In this document: positions 41,517 through 52,044 of the stretch, in pieces
Layout: every line of letters begins with the position of its first letter
How positions within the stretch are numbered: the first letter of the stretch is position 1
Assembly: GCA_019155205.2 (NCBI GenBank)
Contig: JAHNZQ020000004.1
Location: 1,278,343-1,342,342, forward strand
Source of the DNA: Gracilaria vermiculophylla
Lineage: Eukaryota; Rhodophyta; Florideophyceae; Gracilariales; Gracilariaceae
DNA length: 64,000 nt
Direction: 5' to 3'
The notes under the pieces: model-generated
Database searches by the model: none
Told to the model about the DNA's origin: nothing
What the model saw: the letters and a program-made list of their open reading frames with translations, nothing else
Made by a program: the position numbers and the translations under genes

Positions 41517-41931
41517 TCAGCGCGCCGGCGGCGCGCGCAGCAGGCGGCGCGACGCCTCGCGGCGCGCCGTCTTGAGCAGCGCGCACACGTTGTGCAGCAG
41601 CACGGCGCGCTGCTTGGCGGCGACGCGCAGCTGCGCGCGCGCCGCCGCCAGCTGCGCGCGTAGCTGCGCGTTCTCGCGCCGCAGCTCGTCTGCGCCACGC
41701 GCATCGCCATCAAGTCGTTGGCAGTCATGGCCGCGGTTAGTGCGCACTGCGGGAGGCCATCACTGCCGCCGACGCCGTCGCCAGCGCCGTCGCAATCGCC
41801 GTCGCCGACGCCGACGCTCACTTACCTAGCTGCGCGGCCAGCGAGGCGCGCGAGACGCCCTCGGCCGCCTCTCGCAAGTCGCCGTATGCGGCGCGCCGCA
41901 GCGCCGCGGTAGCGTCATCACCGTCGCTCAT
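41517..41931 (-). CDS. Two-exon coiled-coil microprotein
   Basis: Exon 1 is 41931-41826 and exon 2 is 41689-41517, with a 136-nt intron (G|GTAAGT ... GCGCAG|AC). The joined frame gives 92 residues. The N-terminal part is acidic then Ala/Arg-rich (MSDGDDATAALRRAA). The second exon forms a heptad-like coiled coil (ELRRENAQLRAQLAAARA, then LHNVCALLKTARREASRRLL). I recognise no named family; such short coiled coils often serve as subunits or tethers of larger complexes. The junction creates one Asp codon and leaves the heptads in phase, which supports the model. It is divergent from cutA. Confidence 0.6.
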
Positions 41932-42449
41932 CGCCGCCCACGCCACTCAGCGCTAGATGATAGATACCGCTCGCAGGTGCACCTCTGGCTATCGCTAGCG
42001 TGCTACCCATCATGCGTTCACCACTTGAGCGGCGCAAGCTAGTTGGGACGCCAAATCGTCATCGCACTGTCAGCATTGGTGGCCACTGTCAGCGCTGAAA
42101 AGCAAGTTTCAGTACTGCCGCACTATTGGTCGAGCCGACGCGCTACTGTCATGGGGCGTCATGTACTGTCAGCGCTGTCAGGCGCTGCCAGCCGCCTGGT
42201 GATACTGTCAGCGCGGCGCGCGCCCACTGGCGGCGCCAACAAGGCGCGCCTGCGCACCACGCGCGACGGTCCCGGTGGCCAACGGCCGTCGCGATGATCG
42301 CACGAGCGCGGTGGTGCTTTGAGCCGGCGCTGAGCTTCGTCGCCGCGCGCGGTTTGCGACTGTTGCGCCCCGCCGACATCGCGTGTGCGCCGCTTGTGGC
42401 GCCCCGACTTGCGCGCGCGTCCCGCCGCCGCCTCCGAGCCGCCGCCACC
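41932..42449. promoter_or_regulatory. Divergent promoter of the coiled-coil gene and cutA, with ACTGTCAG repeats
   Basis: 518 bp. The octamer ACTGTCAG or a one-base variant occurs at about 42066, 42084, 42144 (variant), 42165 and 42204, often followed by CGC. A small inverted repeat CTGAAA-N6-TTTCAG lies at about 42095-42112. The repeats may be binding sites for one factor. Confidence 0.45.
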
Positions 42450-43018
42450 ATGAGGTATGCTTCCGCCGTCGCCCTGTCGCTGGTCGCGCTCGTCACCGTC
42501 GTGGCCTCCGTGACCCTTTCGCAGCGCGTCAGCAAAAGGTTCGCCCGCACCCGCTTCGGTTCGCCCGCCGCTGCGCGGCCCCCCCCTAACCGCTCTCCCC
42601 CTTCCATCACCGTCGCTAACCCTTTTCTAACCTTACTCGCGCGTTGCGTTTGCTCGCTCGCGCCAGTGACGCCGTGGAGCGCCAGCAGCAAACTGCGTAT
42701 GTGATGGCCATGTCCACCGTGCCCGACGAGTCGACGGCGCAAGCCATAGCCAGCGCTCTGGTGTCCGAGCGCGTGGTGGCGTGCGTGAACACTGTGAGCT
42801 CCGTGAAGAGCACGTATCGGTGGCAGGGAAACGTGGTGCACGACAGCGAGTTGCTTCTGATCATGAAGACGCGCTCCTCGCTAGTGGGCACGTTGCAGAA
42901 GCGGTTGACCGAGCTTCATCCGTACGACGTGCCCGAACTGATTGTTCACCCCATCAGCGGCGGCAATGCGGCGTACCTGCAATGGCTGCACGACTCGACG
43001 GATGACAGCACGCAGTGA
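42450..43018 (+). CDS. cutA: CutA1-family protein, two exons, with N-terminal hydrophobic segment
   Basis: Exon 1 is 42450-42538 and exon 2 is 42667-43018, with a 128-nt intron (donor GTTCGC, weaker than usual; acceptor CGCGCCAG; CTAAC upstream). The joined frame gives 146 residues. The start sits in a strong GCCGCCACCATGA context. Residues 1-27 are hydrophobic (ALSLVALVTVVASVT), a signal or transit sequence. The CutA core is complete: MSTVPDESTAQAIASALV, ERVVACVNTV, STYRWQGNVV, ELLLIMKTR, LTELHPYDVPELIVHPI, NAAYLQWL. CutA forms trimers and was linked to copper tolerance in bacteria; eukaryotic forms sit in organelles or at membranes. Function here is uncertain. Confidence 0.88.
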
Positions 43019-44779
43019 GTGCTGTGGGCGCAATCAAAGACGACAAACTGCTTTTTTTTGGTTTGTTGTAGCTGTACACGTGATTGCACAACTTGGCGCA
43101 CGCAAAGTACCAAGGGTACCTTCTCTCTATGAGGGTACGTCAAGTGTAAAGTAGCACACTCACATTGAGTAGGTATGAGAGCGTACGTCAGTTGTTTGCG
43201 CCACTCATGCACTGGCTTGCGCTTGCATGGAAAGTTGACAGCACCGACCACGCATGCGTGTGTGCTGTGGGTGGTGCTGAGCGCGCGAATGAGTGCTTTT
43301 TAGCGTCGGTTTGAGAGGGAGCGTTGAGAATTGATGCTGCTTGTGCTCCGTGCGCAGCGTGCTTGCAGCTTCAGACGCTTGCTTGCAAACGCAGCGCGTG
43401 TCGGCGGGGAGCGTGAGAGCGTGAGATTACGATACTGTGCAAGCAAGTCGCTCGCACTTTTTTTTTTTTTCCTATTCTTTTTCTTTGTGGTGCGTGTGGC
43501 GGGGGCTGTGCGCAGCTGCGCGTTTGCGCAAGGCGAGGGCGAGAGCGAGCGCGGGCAGGGGGTGCTGTGGGGCGGCGGGGGTCGTGTGAGAAGTTTTGTG
43601 GCGTTTGACTGCGCAGGGCGGCGATGGGCGAGGGTGTCCAACGGGGGAGCGCTTTAAAGCGCGGGCGTCGGGGCGTTCCATTCGCAGCAGCGTGGCAGTC
43701 TCGGATGTTTGAAGGTTGCAAGACTCGGGGGGGGCGCTTCGAGTGCGGGGGCGCAGTTAGGGATAGGGGCGGGCGCGGCGTTTCGACGGGGCGTTTGGCG
43801 GGGGGGCGCGCTGCAGCAGGGTGGAAGGTGAGGGCGGGCGCGGGGCGGAGGAAGAGGTGCGGATGTTTGGGCGCGCGCGTGGCGGCGGCGGCGGCGGCGG
43901 CGGGCGGGCGGCGGGCGGCGCAGTGAGTCAGGATGGGAGTGATGTGTCGCTTTCCGGTGGTTGTTGTTTGCTGTTCCTTTGGGGGGCGGCGCGGTATAAC
44001 CCGTGTCGTGGCTGAAAGCGGCGGCAGATGGGGGGGTGCGCGTGGGAGCGCGCCAAATATCGCGGGCGACAAGCTGTTGCACTCGTGTGGCTGAAAAGTA
44101 ACGCGCCGCCCGAGTGCACCGACGGCGCGTCGGCGTCTTGCTCTCTTCGGCGCTGATACACTTTATACGATGGGCGCTTTCGGGGGGGGGGGGGGGGGGG
44201 CTGATGGGGCGACGGCGACAGCGCGCCACGCAGCGTGGAATAGCGGCTGCGCGCATGCGATTCCTTTCTTTTTTTTTTTTTTTTTTTCCTTCCTTGAGGT
44301 GGTGTCTGCTGCGCGGTCAGGGGGGCGGGCGATGCGCGGCGCGGCGCTGGTGTTTGTTGTTGCGGATAATGCGGCGAAGAGGGAGCGCAATCTCGACGTG
44401 GAACGCGCTGGTGTGCTTTGGCGTTGTTGGTTGGCGTGCGGTATAAAGCGCGGCGCTGCTGAGCACTTGTGTGTCCTTTTTTCGTTCAAAATTCGCGTTT
44501 TGCTGCGAAGCGGGCGAAACGCGCGCACCAAAAGCGATGGCTGTTTGGACGTTCCTGTTTGTTTGCGTGCCGCGATCGTGAGCTTTTGGGGGAGTGTGAT
44601 TGGGGCATTGGAAACGACGGAGGCGGCGAGTGAAGGGGGGCGCGCGGAGCGGGCTGCGTGCATATGTGCGTGCCGACTGGCGCCCAAATCGATAGCGGTA
44701 ATCAGCGTGGGCGCCGCTGGTGCAACATGCAGCAATAAAGGGGCATTTTGTAAGCGCAATGGCGCGTAGCGAGCAGCGC

Positions 44780-45271
44780 CCAGGTGGGCGCGACGGCTGC
44801 GGCCACTGCGCGCGCGCGCCAGCGCGCGCGCCGCGCCGCCGGCGCACAAGCGATTAGAGAGCACTCTACACGGGCGCGTTTAATGGGCGGCGCGCGTGGC
44901 CGGCGCTCGCGCGCGCCCCGGCCATCGGCGCCGCCGCGCCGGCAGCCGCCGCGAATGGCAGCGCCGGCGCAACATGTTGTTCGGCGCGGCGCGGCCGCGC
45001 GCGCCGCAATTGCGCGGCGCGCAAAGTAATTGCGCCGCCGCGCGCCGCATGTGCGCGCGGTGCCGGCCGATGACGTAACGCGCGCGCGGCCGCGCGGCGT
45101 GAACGGCGCGAAACGGCGCCGCCGCGCGGCGCGCCGTGCGCGCGAAGGGGCGACGGCGCGCCGGCCGCGCGTGCGCCGCGCCGCGCTGCGTACGCTGCTG
45201 CGCGCGCGCTTTCATTGGCGCGCGCCCCGTCATACGCAGCCATGCATTTGACGCCCTGCGCGCGCGCGCGC

Positions 45272-45308
<37 letters not shown>

Positions 45309-45870
45309 GCTGGCGCCCGCCGCGCAACTTATGGCGCGCCGCGCCAGGCGCGCCGCCGCGCGCCACCGCCAGCAGCAATGCAAGCGCCGCGCGCACGCGA
45401 GCCAGGAGATGGGCGGGGGGAGCGCGTGTGAAAGCGCGCGCGCAGCGCGCCCGCCGCGCGCGCGCGCGCGCGCGCGCGCGCGCGCGCAGCGCCCTCCGCG
45501 TCCCCGCGCCGCCCCGCGCCGCGCCGGCCCGCGATGCGCGCCGCGCCGCGCGCCGCCGTGGNNNNNNNNNNNNNNNNNNNNNNNNNNNNNNNNNNNNNNN
45601 NNNNNNNNNNNNNNNNNNNNNNNNNNNNNNNNNNNNNNNNNNNNNNNNNNNNNNNNNNNNNGCAGCGCGCCCGCCGCGCGCGCGCGCGCGCGCGCGCGCG
45701 CGCGCGCAGTGCCCTCCGCGTCGCCGCGCCGCGCCGCGCCGCGCCGGCTCGCGATGCGCGCCGCGCCGCGCGCCGCCGTGGCGCCAACTGCAAGTCAAAG
45801 GCACGCGCGCGCATGCGCTCGCGCGCGTGCCCAAAAGCGCGCGCGCCGCGCAGTCCACGTAAAATAACCA
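44780..45870. repeat. CG-dinucleotide island with tandem 120-bp units
   Basis: The sequence is almost wholly C and G, with pure (CG)n runs of about 30 bases (for example 45457-45486 and 45677-45708). A 120-bp unit at 45442-45561 recurs at 45662-45781 with a handful of substitutions, on both sides of the gap. Confidence 0.8.
45562..45661. other. Assembly gap, 100 N
   Basis: Exactly 100 N between two near-identical 120-bp copies, so a tandem repeat of unknown copy number is unresolved here. Confidence 0.99.
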
Positions 45871-45995
45871 AAAAAAAAGGCATGGTACGTAACGTAACGC
45901 CTCGTGCCGCTTTTAACGCGCGTCCAAGTCTATTTATATACCGCGAAAAAAAGCGCGTGCCACGCGCTGCGCGCCGCGCGCACGTGTCGACGCAT

Positions 45996-46001
<6 letters not shown>

Positions 46002-46042
<41 letters not shown>

Positions 46043-46064
46043 TGCCCCCCCCCCCCCCCCCCCC
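46002..46064. repeat. Double poly-C tract (41 and 20 bases)
   Basis: C-runs at 46002-46042 and 46045-46064 are split only by TG. The other strand is a G-run able to form G-quadruplexes; this strand can form an i-motif. Confidence 0.95.
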
Positions 46065-46379
46065 TATCACCCCATCGCCCCAGTGTGCGTCGTACCATCG
46101 CCGCGCAAAGCTGTCCGCGCACGCCTCCACGCCTCGTCGTCGCCCCATAAATTTCCGCTACATAAGGCTCGCCACACGCGCGGAAAGCACCTCTCTGAGT
46201 GCGCCCACCATCGCTATCACCCCCTCTGCTTGCCGCCCCGCCAACCGCACATTCCTTCCCCATCACACTATCCACCCCCCCCCCCCCCTCTCCCCCACCC
46301 CTACTGCTGCTCCGCCCGCCCTGTCATCGCCCCCCGCCCCCGCCCCCGCCTTCTATTACCCCGCCGCCTCCTACTGCCG

Positions 46380-46592
46380 CCGCCACCGCCGCCGCCGCCA
46401 ACGCCGCCGCCGCCTCCGGCCTCCGCCGCATCACCCGCCGCCGCCTCCGCCGCATCCCCCGACACCGCCTCCGCCGCCGCCGCCTCCGCCGCATCCTCCG
46501 CCACCGCCTCCGCCTCCGCCGCCACCATTGCCTCCGTCTCCGTCTCCGCCTCCGCCGCCTCCGCCGCCGCCGCCGCCGCCGCCGCCGCCAGC
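46380..46592. repeat. (GCC)n/(TCCGCC)n tract
   Basis: About 210 bases of imperfect GCC triplets and CTCCGC hexamers. They give Ala, Pro, Arg or Gly runs in every frame, so coding value cannot be judged. Confidence 0.85.
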
Positions 46593-46872
46593 CGCACCCC
46601 GCAGCAATGAAGCGCTCCTCGTCCAAGCGCCCGCACACACCCATGGGGCGATCAGAGCGTGCAAAGCATCCCCGACACCACCGGAGTCAGCAGCTGCCGT
46701 TGCAACACCCACCCCCCCACGTGCACGCGTCGGCAGCAGCCGCCGCAGCCGCGATGATGGCGTCACTGTCACAGCCGCCGAGACCGCGCCCGCAAGACAC
46801 GTCGTTGGCCGGCCAGACCGCATAGTAACTGGTCCACAGCATAAAAGAGACCAAAAAAGGCAAAAACATCAC

Positions 46873-49800
46873 TCACATCAATGCAATGGCGAGCGCGTGC
46901 TCGCCGCCCACGCAGAACACGCGCGTCACCCGCAGCCGCACGGCCGCCCCGCCGTCGCCCCGCGCGCACAGCGTCCAAACGGCGCGCGCGCCGCCGCCGC
47001 CCGCCACGCGCGCGCAGCGCAGCGCGCGCGCGCGGTCGAGCGCGCCCGCGTCCTCGCGCACCACCGCCAGCCACTTGCGCCCGCCCGCGCTCTCGCGCGC
47101 GCCCTCGAACAGCGCGTGCACGTCGCCGCCGCGCAGCAGCGCCAGCGCCACACACGAGCCGTCGTCCACGCGCGCCACCGCGCACACGCGTCCACGCTCG
47201 TTCCACTCGCGCGCCAGTCGCGCGTGCCACACGCGCACAATTCCACACGCGCGCCCTGCCCCCTCCGCGCGCGCCGCCACCTGCACCGCCCACACGCGTC
47301 CCACGCGCCGCACCGCCGCGCGCAGCGCCGCCACGTCCGTGCCACCGCCGCCGCCGCCACCGCCGCCGCCGCCGCTGCTGCCGCTGCTGCCGCCGCTGCC
47401 GCCGCTGCTGCCGCCGCTGCCGCCGCTGCCGCCGCCGCCCGCAGCGGCGCCGACGCCGCAGCACGCGCCGCGGGCGCTCAACGGCTCCACGCGCGACGCT
47501 GACGTGGCCACCAGCCGCACCTCACCGCCCACGGTGCGCCAGACGCGCGCCGCGCGTACGACAACCGTCAGCCCCACGCCCAGCGCGCGTGCCGCGCGCG
47601 CGCGCGCGCCGTGCACCCACAGCGACACGTCGAACAGCGACAGCTCGCAGTCGCGCAGGCGCGCCACCACCCACGCCACGCCGCCCTCCTCGTGCCGCGC
47701 CACCTCCGCCACCGCCGCCGCCACGCTCACGCGCTCGTCGCCGCGCATGCCGAACACCGCCCACAGCTGCGCCACCGCGCCGCGCGCCGCCCACGCCGCC
47801 ACCGCGCGCCGCACCCCCGCGCCGCGCCGCGCGCCGCCGAACCGCTCGTCCGCCACGCCCCCCACGCGCCGCACCAGCGCGCCCCCCTCCGCCGCGCTGC
47901 CCAGCCGCAGCGCGCGCCCGCGCGCCGCCGCGCGCCGCGCCCGCGCCGCCACCGCCTGCCGCACGTCCGCCGCCCCGTCCAGCTCGGAGCACCGCACCGA
48001 GTACACCGCGCCCTCCCGCACCGCCGCCGCGCACGCGCGCACCATCTGCGCCCCGCGTACGCGCAGCTCCACCCTGCAGAACCCGTGCCCGTGCCCGTGC
48101 CCGTGCCCGTGCCCGTGCCCGTGCCCGTGCCCGTGCCCGTCCTCGTCCCCGTCCAGCGCCGTCCACTCGGCCGCCCCGCGTCGCCGGAACGCCAGCAGCC
48201 GCCCGCCCACCGTCACCTCCGCCGCCCCGAACCGCACCTCCTCCACGAACACGCACACCCACACGCCGTCCGCGACCGGCACCGTCACGCTCTGCACCTC
48301 GTCGCTGGCCCACGCCTCGCGCGCCCCCAGTTGCTTTGACGCCGTGTCGTGCCAAGCGCCGCCGCCGTTGCCGCCGTCGCCGCCGCCCGGTGACCGCGGC
48401 ACGCTGCTGCCCGTCTCATCTTCGACATGCGGTCCGTCCACCAGCACCTTCACATCCTTTGCCGCAAACAAAACTGTAATCGACTTGTGCCCATCTTCCG
48501 TAGCACAGCTGTTTACCACAATGTCAAAGTGCTGCACCGAGATAATTGCTTGCACCAGGCACGCCGGCACGTCACCCATGCACATCACGTCCACCTTGCC
48601 AGTACAATCGCTCAAGTACAGCGCGGGGCCGTGCCGGTCGCTCTCGCACTGCAACCGTCCCACAATTGCCATCCTGCCCCCCCCACCGCCGCCAACCATT
48701 TCCCCATGTCGCACAGTCAACAACATGTCATACAGATCACATCTTCCAAACACGCGCGTCTTATACTCGTATTCACTGCCCTTCACCCCCTCCTCCTCCT
48801 CCGCCTCGTCGTCATCTTGCGCCAACAAAAACCGTTTCCACATACCGTCCACGCCTTTGACAACTTCCGCAACCGTGGGCACAAACCATCCGTTCACGTC
48901 ATCTCGCTCGCACGCAGCAAGCGGATGAAAAAACTCGCCATAAAAGTCGCGTCTTTTTGACGCACCAACCTTCAAAGCTTGTTCCAAACCACTATGAACA
49001 TGCATCATGTATTGCACCAGACCGGTCTCGTTTCGTGTGCCCAGCAGACAGCGATCCAAATGTGCGCCACTCAACGCCAGCCAGCCCCCAAACTTGGTCG
49101 CCAGCGCCAGGTACGAATCATACGCCCACGCGATGAGGCCGCACCCCCATCGCATCCACAGCAGTGGCCAACAACTTGCCTTGTGCAACATTTTTGCGCT
49201 CCTTGCCGACGCGTCTCCAAAGTACAGCACCGACACGGTGCACCTGGCGGTCGGAAACAGCGCAACCGACTGCGGCGAGCAGTACAGCACCGCAGCCTGC
49301 ACTTGGATTGTGGCCCCCTTTCGCAACGCGGCGATGAGCGCTCGGGGGTGGGACGGCCCGAGGTGCACGGTGATTTTGCCATCCAGCGTGACGGTGGCGT
49401 TGGAATGAACGTCGGTGATGTGGCCCTCATACGTCACCAATCTCGGCGCTGGGCGTCGTGGGGGCGCTTCGGGCGTGTGCGCCCGCGGCTCCGGCGGTGA
49501 GGAAGGGCGAGGGCGCTTGTTGCTGGTGCGCTGCACAGCATACACAGCTGACGTGGCGCACGCGCATAGCACAGTCCGGTTGTACTTTTTCACAACTCTG
49601 ATTTGCAAGTTGGACACCATCACATGGGTGTTCACGTGCATGTACGGCCACCATTTGATGGCGTGGTGGCGGAATAGGAGCGTCACTGCGTGCTGCGCGG
49701 AGCGCAGCTCGACGAGGAAGTTGGAGCGGGCGAGAATGGGGCTTTTCGCCGCAACGATTCCGGCGAGATTCACACGTTCGCAAGAGGAGCTCACGTCGCA

Positions 49801-50277
49801 CGACGACGGGGAGATTTGTTTAAACGGCGGGATTGGAGCGGGCGGCGTGAGGACGTGGATGTGTCTTGCAAGCACCTCAAAGTGGCCGGCAGGAATGTAG
49901 CGCCACTCCGAAATGAACACTCGCGCGTCGCGCAAGCCGGCGCACGGGGGCGGCGCAACAACGACTGGCACGGCGGCGTCGCGGGCGCGCACCTCGAGCT
50001 GGCCGTCGGCCGACGACGACAGCGTGGCGATGAAAAGGGCGCAGACGGAGACGACGGGCGCGGGCGGGGACGTGAGCGCGCCGAACTCGGCGTCAAAGTG
50101 CGGCTGCGGCTGCTCGGAAGGCGCAACAACGCGGGAGGACTGCTGGCACGCGCGCAGGTTGAGCAGCGGGAAGCCCGCCGCGGCGGCGGCGAGGCGACCG
50201 AGCCGCGCGCCGAGCGCTTCGCGGCAGCGCGGCGACGGCAGCGCGGCCTCCACCGTCGCGTGGAGCGGCGGCGTCAT
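46873..50277 (-). CDS. Large OB-fold-like protein, candidate CTC1 of the CST telomere complex
   Basis: 1134 residues from an ATG at 50277, single exon. The N-terminal two thirds have OB-fold-like beta segments: MVSNLQIRVVKKYNRTVLCAC, VTYEGHITDVHSNATVTLDG, and about residues 535-590 MAIVGRLQCESDRHGPALYL-SDCTGKVDVMC-QHFDIVVNS. A C-terminal block resembles the CTC1 end OB-fold (WAVQVAARAEGAGRACGIV, CAVARVDDGSCVALALL). CTC1, with STN1 and TEN1, binds single-stranded telomeric G-strand DNA and recruits DNA polymerase alpha. Gly-His repeats (about 712-732) and a Gly/Ser linker interrupt the GC-extreme C-half. The length is near plant CTC1 (about 1270). The assignment rests on pattern memory, so it is tentative. 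Confidence 0.5.
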   Translation of the reverse strand: MTPPLHATVEAALPSPRCREALGARLGRLAAAAAGFPLLNLRACQQSSRVVAPSEQPQPHFDAEFGALTSPPAPVVSVCALFIATLSSSADGQLEVRARDAAVPVVVAPPPCAGLRDARVFISEWRYIPAGHFEVLARHIHVLTPPAPIPPFKQISPSSCDVSSSCERVNLAGIVAAKSPILARSNFLVELRSAQHAVTLLFRHHAIKWWPYMHVNTHVMVSNLQIRVVKKYNRTVLCACATSAVYAVQRTSNKRPRPSSPPEPRAHTPEAPPRRPAPRLVTYEGHITDVHSNATVTLDGKITVHLGPSHPRALIAALRKGATIQVQAAVLYCSPQSVALFPTARCTVSVLYFGDASARSAKMLHKASCWPLLWMRWGCGLIAWAYDSYLALATKFGGWLALSGAHLDRCLLGTRNETGLVQYMMHVHSGLEQALKVGASKRRDFYGEFFHPLAACERDDVNGWFVPTVAEVVKGVDGMWKRFLLAQDDDEAEEEEGVKGSEYEYKTRVFGRCDLYDMLLTVRHGEMVGGGGGGRMAIVGRLQCESDRHGPALYLSDCTGKVDVMCMGDVPACLVQAIISVQHFDIVVNSCATEDGHKSITVLFAAKDVKVLVDGPHVEDETGSSVPRSPGGGDGGNGGGAWHDTASKQLGAREAWASDEVQSVTVPVADGVWVCVFVEEVRFGAAEVTVGGRLLAFRRRGAAEWTALDGDEDGHGHGHGHGHGHGHGHGHGFCRVELRVRGAQMVRACAAAVREGAVYSVRCSELDGAADVRQAVAARARRAAARGRALRLGSAAEGGALVRRVGGVADERFGGARRGAGVRRAVAAWAARGAVAQLWAVFGMRGDERVSVAAAVAEVARHEEGGVAWVVARLRDCELSLFDVSLWVHGARARAARALGVGLTVVVRAARVWRTVGGEVRLVATSASRVEPLSARGACCGVGAAAGGGGSGGSGGSSGGSGGSSGSSGGGGGGGGGGGTDVAALRAAVRRVGRVWAVQVAARAEGAGRACGIVRVWHARLAREWNERGRVCAVARVDDGSCVALALLRGGDVHALFEGARESAGGRKWLAVVREDAGALDRARALRCARVAGGGGARAVWTLCARGDGGAAVRLRVTRVFCVGGEHALAIALM
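48082..48141. repeat. (CCCGTG)10 hexamer repeat inside the OB-fold gene
   Basis: Ten tandem hexamers encode a His-Gly alternation on the minus strand. Being a multiple of three, copy-number change would not shift the frame. Confidence 0.9.
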
Positions 50278-51409
50278 GGGCGCCTGCGAGCACAGCCGCG
50301 CGGGCGCGCGCAGCCGCTCTCCCCCCCCCCCCCCCTCCCGCGAGGGATGCGCCCCGCGCGCTGCAGCGCTCGCACGTTCGGCCGTCTACAGCAGGCGCGG
50401 CGGCGAAGGAAACGAGGCGACGCGAAAACGTGTACAGCCGTGCAATGTGGCCACGTATTCTGCGCGTCGCGGCGCCACAGCTGTGCTGCTGCGTGCACAC
50501 GGATCGCACAACGCTATATTTAGGAGCGCGCCGGCGCGGGACGCGTTGGCGCGCAGATGGGCGGGCGCGGGTGCGCGCGCGCCCCAACGCGACCGGGCGC
50601 GCCGCGACTCGAGAGCGACGGAACATAGCGCGAGCAAAGCGGTGGCGCCCCCACACGCGAGTGAGCTCTTGCGTGGTGTCCATTATTCATTCTTTGTTTG
50701 CACTTATCGCCCGCAGACCTCTTTTTGCCACCTTCTTTTCCTTGTATGGCGCGCTTTGCAGCCCAATAAAGGCATCTGTGTCCGCCGTTCTTATCGACTT
50801 GAGATCAGTCGTACCTTGCAACGAGATAAATCATTTAACCGATCCCCCAGCTTCGTCAACGTGGTGTGACGTTCTTCGCTTCCAAACTTGAATCAAATTC
50901 CACATTGTTTAAAACTGCATCCTCTGTCATGCTGACCATGTCTCCGTGCAAACGCCCAACCCTTACGATGACATCGTCATGCCCAGAATTCTTTTGCATA
51001 GCACAAAGTTGCTATAGCATCCACAACATTTCATCTCGTTCCTTTGCTGTGCTCAGTACATCATCTCCCCTTCAACACAAACACCTGTCCTCACCAACTG
51101 TGCTCCGCCGAATGCTTGCCGTCGACCCAACCCAACCTCGACGTACGCTGTTTTTAGAATCCAAGTTCGAAATCGCTCGCTAGTTTTTGCGCCCCTCGCA
51201 GGCGCCACCGCCACGTTCAATCCACCCTCGTGTTTCAGCTGCCAAACAATTCATCAACCTCAAGGTCCTGCAACATTTTTGATGCGACCTAATCATTTAA
51301 TTAACACGTTCCGTTCTGCACTAGCAAATACAAAAAAAGACAGCGTCACGTCTCACCGTATCTTGAGCGAACTCACCCAAAATACAACTATCTATCATCC
51401 AATTAACAC
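50278..51409. other. Intergenic region, nothing supported
   Basis: The GC-rich first 350 bases are the promoter side of the OB-fold gene (with a poly-C run near 50321-50335). The rest has ordinary composition and includes the 3' flank of the cytidine deaminase gene. Confidence 0.4.

Positions 51410-52044
<635 letters not shown>

Larger units (their letters stand above)
43019..46872. other. GC-extreme, repeat-rich region without supported gene
   Basis: 3.8 kb dominated by G-runs, T-runs, CG-repeats, (GCC)n and poly-C. Many long open frames on both strands result from composition. The frame 46607-46825 (72 residues, basic then His/Gln/Ala-rich) could be a tiny gene but has no support beyond its ATG. 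Confidence 0.5.

Noticed and set aside
40990..41586. Upstream extension of the kinase frame by 199 codons
   Set aside because: It consists of Ala/Arg/Pro/Ser-rich residues from GC-rich leader DNA and overlaps the coiled-coil gene. MGSAPST at 40989 is the natural start.
43300..45860. Many overlapping long frames on both strands (for example 43371-44072, 44163-44864, 44866-45858)
   Set aside because: Open only because GC-rich DNA has few stops. No frame shows domain-like sequence, and one runs through the N gap.
46607..46825. 72-codon basic ORF (MKRSSSKRPHTP...)
   Set aside because: It lies in repeat-rich GC DNA next to a (GCC)n tract, with no homologue recognised. Too weak to call.
46881..48928. 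Two very long plus-strand ORFs (532 and 680 codons) over the OB-fold gene
   Set aside because: They are shadow frames in GC-extreme DNA: runs of Arg, Pro, Ala and Ser without any fold-like pattern. The minus strand carries the consistent protein.
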